Part shown: positions 15,552-21,825 of the stretch, piece after piece
How positions within the stretch are numbered: position 1 is the stretch's first letter
Layout: each line of letters starts with the position of its first letter
NCBI GenBank assembly: GCA_045640265.1
Contig: JAZUES010000239.1
Coordinates: 1 to 22,567 of the forward strand
DNA: 22,567 nucleotides
Source of the DNA: Solibacillus sp045640265
Lineage (GTDB): Bacteria; Bacillota; Bacilli; Bacillales_A; Planococcaceae
Direction of reading: 5' to 3'
Translations under genes and position numbers: made by a program
The notes under the pieces: generated by a model
Database searches by the model: none
Told to the model about the DNA's origin: nothing
The model's input: only the letters and a program-made list of their open reading frames with translations

Positions 15552-16023
15552 TCTTGAAGAAATAGTGAATTAATTGAATGAACTTTACAATGAGAAGTAA
15601 CGTTACAGCACCACACGCATCAATAATGACATCATCAACAATACCCGTTCGTCCTGGAATCATGCTTTGACGATATTCATCTAAGCTAGCAATGATGACA
15701 ATTGTGAAAACAGCTAGTAGTACAGGCACTCTCCATGACAATTTTCGATATAACCAATAAAAAATTACCGCTAATAGACCGTAACCGAAAAAATGCGTCG
15801 CCTTACGTATTAAAAACTCAATAAAATAAAAATAACCCCTTGATTCAACGGAAATAATCGTTCCCCAATAATGGATTTCAAATTGGCTTAACCAGTTTTC
15901 GAGTGGTTTATCTTGTAAAATATTTTTTAATGTAGGAATGATTGTTTGTTGCTCATAGCTCATATTTGAAGCAAATGCTACGATGACTATTCCGCATAAA
16001 ACGATAAAAAATGTTTTTTTCAT
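15541..16023 (-). CDS. VanZ-like family membrane protein
   Basis: 160 residues. Hydrophobic segments lie at about 4-18, 79-91, 97-115 and 132-150. The VanZ signature is present: an HFFGYG-type segment in TM2 and DEYRQSMIPGRTGIVDDVIID, with acidic and Arg residues, before the last helix. VanZ gives low-level teicoplanin resistance in enterococcal clusters, but most chromosomal homologues have no known role. The start at 16023 overlaps the aldo/keto reductase stop in ATGA, indicating translational coupling; a TTG 11 codons earlier within the reductase gene is less likely. No other glycopeptide-resistance gene is near. Confidence 0.82.
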   Translation of the reverse strand: MKKTFFIVLCGIVIVAFASNMSYEQQTIIPTLKNILQDKPLENWLSQFEIHYWGTIISVESRGYFYFIEFLIRKATHFFGYGLLAVIFYWLYRKLSWRVPVLLAVFTIVIIASLDEYRQSMIPGRTGIVDDVIIDACGAVTLLLIVKFIQLIHYFFKKKG

Positions 16024-16910
16024 CGATGATCTGTATAACGATCTTGCTTCGTCCAATTTGAAATAATCGAAACGTCATCAAATGATTGTACTTTTTTATA
16101 AGCTAGTAATGTCTGCTGTAATTGTTCAACAGTTCTTGCACCAATAACAGTTGAAGCGACTGCGTCATATTGTAAGTTGAATGCTAGTGCTGCTGCATGT
16201 ACGTCGCCAAATTGCTGTTCAAGTTTAAGTAAAATTTCTTTTGCTTCTGATTCCTCATAGCTCATAAAGCCTTTCAAACGCTTACGCCATTCATTAGATA
16301 GTAAACCTTTCGCGAGCGATCCTCTTGTAACAACAGATGCCCCACTTGAATTAATTTGTTCGAAAAATTCACTGGCACGTTCATCGAAAATATTAAATTG
16401 CATCATATTACTTACCGCATGGCTATTGTTTAGAAATGGAACGAATACATTTGGTCGAATAGAAGAAATACCGTATTCACGAATCAATCCTTCTTTTTTC
16501 AAGCCTTCAAAAGTATCGATGATTTCCTCCCAATTATCATCAGTTGTACCTCCATGTAATTGGTAGACATCTAAATAATCGGTTTGTAAGCGACGTAAAC
16601 TATCACGAACTGCTTGCTCAATATACGCCTTTGAAGTATCCCAACTCCAACCATCTTTTCCTTCTTGCCAACGATTGCCGACTTTTGAAGCTAGAATGAT
16701 GTTGTGCCGATGCTCCTTTAACGCGGCGCCTACTACCTGTTCATTGACACCACGATCATATAAGTCTGCAGTATCAAAATAATTGATTCCTGCATCGATT
16801 GCGGCAGCGATGACTTGTTTTGCCTCGGCTTCGATTGGAGTAAGTGACATACAACCTAAGCTAATTTCTGAAATTTGTAATGTGCTTTGTCCTAAAGTTC
16901 GTTTTTGCAT
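16020..16910 (-). CDS. yqkF: Aldo/keto reductase, YqkF-like
   Basis: 296 residues (B. subtilis YqkF about 306). The catalytic tetrad is visible: D46 (FDTADLY), Y51, K76 (ASKVG) and H119 (YQLHGG). The C-terminal part carries the usual NADP(H)-binding region with VIGARTVEQL. It reduces aldehydes or ketones with NADPH; the natural substrate is unknown. The ATG at 16910 has GGGGGA 7 bases upstream; an in-frame ATG five codons earlier overlaps that site. It is the first gene of a two-gene unit with the VanZ-like gene and is divergent from nudF, as expected from the yqk neighbourhood. Confidence 0.9.
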   Translation of the reverse strand: MQKRTLGQSTLQISEISLGCMSLTPIEAEAKQVIAAAIDAGINYFDTADLYDRGVNEQVVGAALKEHRHNIILASKVGNRWQEGKDGWSWDTSKAYIEQAVRDSLRRLQTDYLDVYQLHGGTTDDNWEEIIDTFEGLKKEGLIREYGISSIRPNVFVPFLNNSHAVSNMMQFNIFDERASEFFEQINSSGASVVTRGSLAKGLLSNEWRKRLKGFMSYEESEAKEILLKLEQQFGDVHAAALAFNLQYDAVASTVIGARTVEQLQQTLLAYKKVQSFDDVSIISNWTKQDRYTDHR

Positions 16911-16954
16911 TATCTGTTCCCCCATCGTTCGATATGTAGAAAAGTACTTAATAA

Positions 16955-16963
16955 TGGTACAAT
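16955..16963 (+). promoter_or_regulatory. Extended -10 promoter of nudF
   Basis: TGGTACAAT is an extended -10 (TGnTACAAT) 33 bases before the nudF ATG. No good -35 is visible. Confidence 0.5.
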
Positions 16964-16996
16964 GAAAATAGCAAAAAGGACAAGTGGAGGTTCAAA

Positions 16997-17536
16997 ATGA
17001 AGAAATTTGAAGAAAAAACGGTCCATTCAGAAAAAATATTTGATGGCAAAGTGATCTCTTTAAAGATTGATGATGTGCTATTGCCAAATGGCGAAACAAG
17101 CAAGCGTGAAATTATTAATCACCCTGGTGCGGTAGCAATTATCGCGATTACGGATAACGGAAAATTTTTAGTCGTTGAACAATATCGAAAGGCATTAGAG
17201 CGTTCAATTATCGAAATTCCAGCGGGTAAGTTGGAAAAGGGAGAAGAACCTATTGATACAGCTCGACGAGAACTAGAAGAAGAAACGGGTTATACAACGG
17301 ATTCTCTTGAACGGGTTCAAGCATTTGCTACTTCTCCTGGCTTTGCAGATGAAGTGATTCATGTGTTTGTTGCACGTAATTTAAAGAAACTTGAAGTTCC
17401 TGTTGCGATGGATGAGGATGAATTTATTGAACTAATAGAAGTTTCAGTTGAAGAGGCAGAAGCAATGATGGCCGATGAACGTATTTATGATGCAAAAACT
17501 GCATTTGCTGTATTGTGGATGAAAATGAATCAATAA
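16997..17536 (+). CDS. nudF: ADP-ribose pyrophosphatase NudF
   Basis: 179 residues (B. subtilis NudF 185). The complete Nudix box is at 77-99: G-x5-E-x7-REL-x-EE-x-G, with the magnesium-binding REL-EEE core. The upstream segment IEIPAGKLE and the downstream AFATSPGFADEVIHVFVA are typical of ADP-ribose hydrolases, which cut ADP-ribose to AMP and ribose 5-phosphate. GGAGG lies 7 bases before the ATG. It is divergent from yqkF and followed after 59 bases by a membrane-protein gene. Confidence 0.94.
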   Translation: MKKFEEKTVHSEKIFDGKVISLKIDDVLLPNGETSKREIINHPGAVAIIAITDNGKFLVVEQYRKALERSIIEIPAGKLEKGEEPIDTARRELEEETGYTTDSLERVQAFATSPGFADEVIHVFVARNLKKLEVPVAMDEDEFIELIEVSVEEAEAMMADERIYDAKTAFAVLWMKMNQ

Positions 17537-17595
17537 AATTTAACGCATAAGGACAAATCCTCGGCATAAGTTGTATGGACAAGGGGGAGTCCAAA

Positions 17596-18102
17596 ATGAG
17601 AAAAATGATAGTAATTCAATATACTTCGATGATTGTTATATGTTTTATTTGTGGTGTAGCTTGTTATCAATTATTTCAAATTGAACAAGTGATGCAAATT
17701 TTAGAAATTGGGGACCGTAGACTGTTAACGATGGACAAGCCATCCTTATTATGGAGTGTAGTTCCTTTCATTGGTGCGCTATTTGTTGTATTATTTTTCT
17801 CGACGCATAAATTTTTAGCAATTGTTGCGCCGATTTTTGTTGCAATTAAAGTAACATTTTTCGGTTTTAGCTCGGTATTTTTACTTGTCCACCATCAATC
17901 CGTGAAACTTTATGCTTTTTGGTGGTTCCCTTTTCAGCTTAGTTACTGTATTTTACTATTAGTACTCTACGCAAGCTCTAAAAAACGTGTTGGGCGAGCG
18001 ATGAGAGATTCATCACCGAAAAAAAGAATATTGTTTGTAATGATATTATTGATTTTCTTATTTAGTTTAGAAAATTTTGCAATATCTTACCTATTTAAAT
18101 AA
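17596..18102 (+). CDS. Polytopic membrane protein in the spoIIM position
   Basis: 168 residues with four or five hydrophobic segments (about 4-26, 52-70, 76-100, 111-128, 147-164). I do not recognise the family. In B. subtilis the gene before fur encodes SpoIIM (about 214 residues, also polytopic), part of the engulfment machinery; a few features (KVTFFGFSSVFLL, WWFPFQLSYCILLL) distantly recall SpoIIM, but the protein is shorter. It could be a diverged homologue or a replacement. The ATG at 17596 has GGGGGAG upstream; an ATG seven codons earlier precedes that ribosome site and is rejected. Confidence 0.7.
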   Translation: MRKMIVIQYTSMIVICFICGVACYQLFQIEQVMQILEIGDRRLLTMDKPSLLWSVVPFIGALFVVLFFSTHKFLAIVAPIFVAIKVTFFGFSSVFLLVHHQSVKLYAFWWFPFQLSYCILLLVLYASSKKRVGRAMRDSSPKKRILFVMILLIFLFSLENFAISYLFK

Positions 18103-18111
18103 ATCATTGTC

Positions 18112-18141
18112 TTGTAATGAGATTTACTCATTTGGTATAAT
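18112..18141 (+). promoter_or_regulatory. Sigma-A promoter of fur
   Basis: TTGTAA (18112-18117), an 18-base spacer and a perfect TATAAT (18136-18141), 27 bases before the fur ATG. Confidence 0.7.
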
Positions 18142-18149
18142 AGAATGAG
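18117..18149 (+). promoter_or_regulatory. Candidate operator: ATGAG/CTCAT repeats in the fur promoter
   Basis: ATGAG (18117-18121), CTCAT (18127-18131) and ATGAG (18145-18149) form two overlapping inverted repeats, one in the promoter spacer and one spanning the -10. The first has the 15-base span of Fur/PerR boxes but not their AT-rich consensus. Autoregulation or another repressor is possible. Confidence 0.4.
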
Positions 18150-18167
18150 TTTAGGAGGGCGTCACAT

Positions 18168-18641
18168 ATGGAGAGCCGTATTGATCGAATTAAAAAGCAA
18201 CTGCATAGTGCGAGCTATAAGCTGACGCCACAGCGTGAAGCAACAGTAGCGGTATTACTTGAACATGAAGAGGATCATTTGAGTGCAGAAGATGTTTACT
18301 TATTAGTAAAGGAAAAGGCACCAGAGATTGGACTTGCGACAGTATATCGTACATTAGAGCTTCTAACAGAGCTGAAAGTCGTTGATAAAATTAACTTTGG
18401 TGACGGCGTATCTCGTTATGATTTACGTCAAGAAGGTGCTAAGCATTTTCACCATCATTTAGTTTGTATCGAATGTGGCGCAGTAGATGAAATCCAAGAA
18501 GACTTATTAGAAGATGTAGAAGCAATTGTGGAAAAACGTTGGAACTTTATAATTAAAGACCATCGATTAACTTTCCATGGCATTTGTTGGCGTTGTCATG
18601 ATGGATTAAATCAAGAAGACTCTGAAGATAACAACGAATAA
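18168..18641 (+). CDS. fur: Ferric uptake regulator Fur
   Basis: 157 residues, very close to B. subtilis Fur (149) in its N-terminal part. Winged-helix DNA-binding domain about 1-85, with the YKLTPQREA and GLATVYRTLELL segments, then a dimerisation domain with metal ligands: HFHHH at 93-97, structural zinc pairs C100/C103 and C140/C143, and H132 in KDHRLTFHG. With ferrous iron it represses iron uptake and siderophore genes. Strong TAGGAGGG before the ATG, own sigma-A promoter and terminator. The short acidic C-terminal tail is of no known importance. The close match to the iron sensor makes Zur or PerR unlikely. Confidence 0.95.
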   Translation: MESRIDRIKKQLHSASYKLTPQREATVAVLLEHEEDHLSAEDVYLLVKEKAPEIGLATVYRTLELLTELKVVDKINFGDGVSRYDLRQEGAKHFHHHLVCIECGAVDEIQEDLLEDVEAIVEKRWNFIIKDHRLTFHGICWRCHDGLNQEDSEDNNE

Positions 18642-18728
18642 GCTAACAAAACTCAATTTTTAGACGGTAAACGTTTTAATTGAATTGTTTTTTAAATGAG
18701 GATTCCTATAAAAACTAAATGTATCCGA

Positions 18729-18760
18729 AAAAAGGGGCAGCTGAGGGGCTGCTCCTTTTT
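18729..18760 (+). terminator. Terminator after fur
   Basis: Arms AAAAAGGGGCAGC and GCTGCTCCTTTTT (one G:T) with a 6-base loop, T-run included in the right arm. The 85 bases between the fur stop and this stem show no gene; the yqzK gene found here in B. subtilis is absent. Confidence 0.85.
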
Positions 18761-18814
18761 GTGTTTAATAGACTCATAATTTATTTTTTACCTAATGAAT
18801 AAAATAATGAAAGA

Positions 18815-18850
18815 AATGCGCCGTTTTCATTTAGTTTGAAACGGCGCATT
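18815..18850 (-). terminator. Terminator of the merR-CNNM operon
   Basis: 12-bp arms AATGCGCCGTTT and AAACGGCGCATT, GC-rich core, followed on the minus strand by TTTCTTTC. It begins 17 bases past the CNNM-family stop. Confidence 0.85.
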
Positions 18851-18867
18851 AAATAAAATAATAAGTA

Positions 18868-20196
18868 TTAATTTTCTACTGCTTCTGGAGAGGGTTGTGA
18901 GAGCTTTTTAATGTCTAAATACTGAATTTGATGCCCATCGATTTCATGAAGTTTAAATTCATAACCTTCGTATATAAAGGAATCTCCAATATTTAAATCT
19001 GGCATATTCGTATAATACCAGCCACCGATTGTATCAACATTTGGATTTTCCAAATCTAAGTATAATAGTTTCGCGACATCCTCTAATAAAGCTTTTGAGT
19101 AAATTAAATAATGATCTTCACCAATTTTACGAATTTCTGAAATTTCATCATCATCGAATTCATCACGGATTTCTCCGACAAGTTCCTCTAAAATGTCCTC
19201 AACCGTTACCATACCGCTTGTTCCACCATATTCATCTAAAAGAATGGCGATATGAATACGCTTCTTCTGCATAATTTGAAGTAAATTTTGAATCGGCGTC
19301 GTTTCAATTGTAAGAATGACAGGATTAATGAAATCCTCTAATTTAAAAGTTTCAGGATTGATTCGATCGTTCATGCCTAATGTTAAGAAGTCTTTAATAT
19401 TTAAAAAACCTAAAATATTATCGCGGTCACCATCGTATACAGGGTAACGAGTGTAGCGCACTTCAGAAATTAGTGTTAACACTTCTTCAAACGACGCTGA
19501 TGCATCGAAACCTACAATATCCGTCCGTGGAACCATAATTTCTCGTGCAATCTTATCGTCAAATTCAAATACGTTGTTTACATATTTTAACTCGTTCATA
19601 TTAATCTCGCCTGATCTATAACTTTCTGAAAGAAGTAAACGTAATTCTTCTTCTGTATGTGATAATTCATGCTCACTTGCAGGCTGCATACCGAAAATTT
19701 TTAATAATAATCGGGCAGAACCGTTTAATAGCCAAATGAGAGGAAACATCACTTTATAGAAAAATTGAATTGGTTTTGCAAAGGCTAATGAAATGGCTTC
19801 TGCTTTTTGGATGGCAATCGTTTTTGGTGCAAGTTCTCCAACGACAACATGGAAAAATGTCGCTAAGAAGAACGCGCCGCCAATCGTAAACCAGTGAATA
19901 TTATCTGTTGGAATACCAATTGTTTCAAAGAGCGGATGAAGGATAAATTCAAAAGTGGATTCTCCAACCATACCAATACCTAATGCTGTTACGGTAATCC
20001 CTAATTGACAGGCAGATAAATATTCATCTAAATGCGTTGTTACGTTTTTAGCTGCAAGTGCACCTGACTTACCTTCAGATACAAGTTGATCGATACGAGA
20101 TTGACGTACCTTGACGATAGCAAATTCAGTTGCTACGAAGAATGCTGTAAAGATAAGTAACACCACGAAAATGGTTAAGTTAATTATTGTGGTCAA
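18868..20196 (-). CDS. CNNM/CorC-family transporter, MpfA-like
   Basis: 442 residues, close to B. subtilis MpfA/YhdP (444). DUF21/CNNM membrane domain (about 1-180, with TAFFVATEFAIVKVR and GELAPKTIA), a CBS-domain pair (about 205-330) and a C-terminal CorC_HlyC domain (about 345-430). CNNM proteins export magnesium; the older label is hemolysin-like. The only possible start matching the family N-terminus is TTG at 20196, immediately after an in-frame TGA. AGGAGGTGAA lies 32 bases upstream, with a perfect 8-bp hairpin between; folding would shorten the gap to 9 bases. An ATG at 20200 is one base out of frame. The merR gene just upstream is probably in the same operon. Confidence 0.9.
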   Translation of the reverse strand: MTTIINLTIFVVLLIFTAFFVATEFAIVKVRQSRIDQLVSEGKSGALAAKNVTTHLDEYLSACQLGITVTALGIGMVGESTFEFILHPLFETIGIPTDNIHWFTIGGAFFLATFFHVVVGELAPKTIAIQKAEAISLAFAKPIQFFYKVMFPLIWLLNGSARLLLKIFGMQPASEHELSHTEEELRLLLSESYRSGEINMNELKYVNNVFEFDDKIAREIMVPRTDIVGFDASASFEEVLTLISEVRYTRYPVYDGDRDNILGFLNIKDFLTLGMNDRINPETFKLEDFINPVILTIETTPIQNLLQIMQKKRIHIAILLDEYGGTSGMVTVEDILEELVGEIRDEFDDDEISEIRKIGEDHYLIYSKALLEDVAKLLYLDLENPNVDTIGGWYYTNMPDLNIGDSFIYEGYEFKLHEIDGHQIQYLDIKKLSQPSPEAVEN

Positions 20197-20201
20197 TCAT
20201 G

Positions 20202-20224
20202 CGTTCTACTCACGAAGTAGAACG
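20202..20224 (-). promoter_or_regulatory. Hairpin between Shine-Dalgarno and TTG start
   Basis: CGTTCTAC and GTAGAACG pair perfectly around a 7-base loop, exactly between AGGAGG (234-229 of 20200s, minus strand) and the TTG at 20196. Unfolded spacing is 32 bases, folded spacing 9. Confidence 0.6.
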
Positions 20225-20232
20225 TTCACCTC

Positions 20233-20628
20233 CTAGTGATTTAAAATAAGTAATAGCGATTGCATTAGTGCCACACTTTCTAGAGACACTTTTTTACGTA
20301 ATTTTTGTTTTTCATCTTCATCTAAATGTTCCATTAATACATTGACATTATGTTCGAGCTTGCGCATTTGTAAGCGAATGAGTTGAACATCGATTTCTTC
20401 ATGGTATTCTTCAGTTGGTGTTAGCATAGTTTGAATTTCTTCTAAACATTTACCTTGCGCTTTTTGTTCCTCAATCCAATGAATTCGCTTAATCATTGCT
20501 TTGTCATAATAGCGATAGTTCGATGTGGAACGTTCAACTGTAAGAAGTCCAAGGTTTGTATAGTAATCAATAGTTCGTTTTGTTACACTCGTTGCATTTG
20601 CGAGCTCACCAATTTTTAATTTGTCGAT
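20233..20628 (-). CDS. MerR-family regulator with defective or non-standard start
   Basis: 131 residues if read from 20628. The first 70 residues are a complete MerR winged-helix domain: LKIGELANATSVTKRTIDYY, then TNLGLL and SNYRYYD. A helical dimerisation part follows, to residue 131, without the C-terminal cysteines of metal-sensing MerR proteins. No ATG, GTG or TTG occurs in frame from the upstream TAA (20637-20635) to the ATG at 20496, which would remove the whole DNA-binding domain. The codon where homologues begin MDKL is ATC. Alternatively, TTG at 20633 has GGGGG 7 bases upstream but is one base out of frame, so a lost G in the following GGG run would explain everything. It probably controls the downstream CNNM gene, as MerR genes often neighbour such transporters. 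Confidence 0.75.
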   Translation of the reverse strand: MDKLKIGELANATSVTKRTIDYYTNLGLLTVERSTSNYRYYDKAMIKRIHWIEEQKAQGKCLEEIQTMLTPTEEYHEEIDVQLIRLQMRKLEHNVNVLMEHLDEDEKQKLRKKVSLESVALMQSLLLILNH

Positions 20629-20668
20629 CCCAAATTATCGCCCCCAAAACTGTCACGTTATAGTTTGA

Positions 20669-20697
20669 AGCATAACGTATAACCTTTACTTTGTAAA
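20669..20697 (-). promoter_or_regulatory. Promoter of the merR-CNNM operon
   Basis: On the minus strand TTTACA (20697-20692), a 17-base spacer and TATGCT (20674-20669), about 41 bases before the MerR coding start. A nearby repeat, CGTTAT...ATAACG, could be a regulator site. Confidence 0.5.
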
Positions 20698-20789
20698 TTA
20701 ATTGCACTAATAAAATTACAAAAATTAATATCTTAGAAGAATAAATGGTTGCAAGATTAGTTTAAATAGTAACGTCCATTAAAAAGGAA

Positions 20790-20798
20790 TGGTAAAAT
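20790..20798 (+). promoter_or_regulatory. Extended -10 promoter of xerD
   Basis: TGGTAAAAT fits an extended -10 (TGnTAAAAT) 31 bases before the xerD ATG; the -35 (TAACGT) is poor. Confidence 0.4.
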
Positions 20799-20829
20799 GT
20801 TGTTAACGATAGTAAGAGGAGCGAATGTT

Positions 20830-21732
20830 ATGCAGTCTTTAAAAGATCCGATTGAAGATTACCTTCATTTTATAAAAGTAGAACGCCAGCTTTCGGAGAA
20901 TACGTTGCTTTCTTATAAAAGAGATTTAGTTGCTTATGCACGCCATTTAAAAAATGAGCAAAAAATTGCGACATTCAATGAAGTAGCACGAGAAAATATT
21001 TTGTTGTTTTTAGAAAGTTTACGCGCAGTTGGCAAATCATCAAAAACGATATCGCGTCAAATTTCTTCGATTCGTTCATTTCATCAATTTTTACTGCGCG
21101 AAAAGGTAACGGAGCAAGACCCAACTGTTCATATTGAAATGCCCAAAAAGGAACAAACATTACCAAAAGTTTTGTCTGTTGAAGATATAGATGCCCTTAT
21201 TTCTGCACCGTCTATAGAAAAGCCCCAAGGAGTTCGTGATATTGCCATTTTAGAGGTGATGTATGGTTCAGGAATGCGGATTAGTGAATTGATTTCATTA
21301 AATTTAGAGGATATTCACATTACGATGGGATTTGTTCGTGTTTTTGGTAAAGGTGGAAAAGAACGTATCATTCCACTTGGACGAGGTGCACTACATGCGT
21401 GTCAAAACTATTTGGCAGAAGCACGGCCTCAATTGCTAGGGAATGCGCCAAAGAATGATGCCTTTTTTATTACTCAAAGAGGAAAACGATTCACTCGACA
21501 GGGCTGCTGGAAAATAATTAAAGAACATGCACAGTCTGCAGGGATTCAGAAAGAAATTACGCCGCACGTTTTACGCCATTCCTTTGCGACCCATTTGATT
21601 GAAAATGGCGCGGATTTACGTGCTGTACAGGAATTGTTAGGGCATGCGGACATTTCAACAACTCAAATTCATACGCATGTGAGTAAATCCCGTTTATCAG
21701 AAGTGTATACACAGTTTCATCCACGTGCTTAA
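20830..21732 (+). CDS. xerD: Tyrosine recombinase XerD, catalytic Tyr replaced by His
   Basis: 300 residues, full length. N-terminal SAM-like core-binding domain (about 4-90) and C-terminal catalytic domain (about 110-295). XerD with XerC resolves chromosome dimers at dif. Against E. coli XerD (R148, K172, H244, R247, H270, Y279), a constant offset of two gives R150, K174, H246, R249 and H272 here, all present, but residue 281 is His: the text reads TTQIHTHV where the family has TTQIYTHV. The codon at 21670-21672 is CAT, one transition from TAT. Without the tyrosine nucleophile no strand cleavage is expected. The ATG at 20830 follows GAGGAG by 8 bases; the open frame 11 codons upstream has no ribosome site. 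The following deoB matches the Bacillus order. Confidence 0.93.
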   Translation: MQSLKDPIEDYLHFIKVERQLSENTLLSYKRDLVAYARHLKNEQKIATFNEVARENILLFLESLRAVGKSSKTISRQISSIRSFHQFLLREKVTEQDPTVHIEMPKKEQTLPKVLSVEDIDALISAPSIEKPQGVRDIAILEVMYGSGMRISELISLNLEDIHITMGFVRVFGKGGKERIIPLGRGALHACQNYLAEARPQLLGNAPKNDAFFITQRGKRFTRQGCWKIIKEHAQSAGIQKEITPHVLRHSFATHLIENGADLRAVQELLGHADISTTQIHTHVSKSRLSEVYTQFHPRA

Positions 21733-21825
21733 TATTAAAAATAAAATATTGAAATCAGATGTCTGACCTTTATTTGTTGGTATTTTTTATGTAAAATAGA
21801 AACGAAGAAAAAGGAGTGGAACAAA

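Noticed and set aside
20200..20235. A magnesium riboswitch (M-box or ykkC-like) before the CNNM gene
   Set aside because: The merR stop is only about 36 bases upstream of the start, far too little room for a known riboswitch; only the short hairpin is present.
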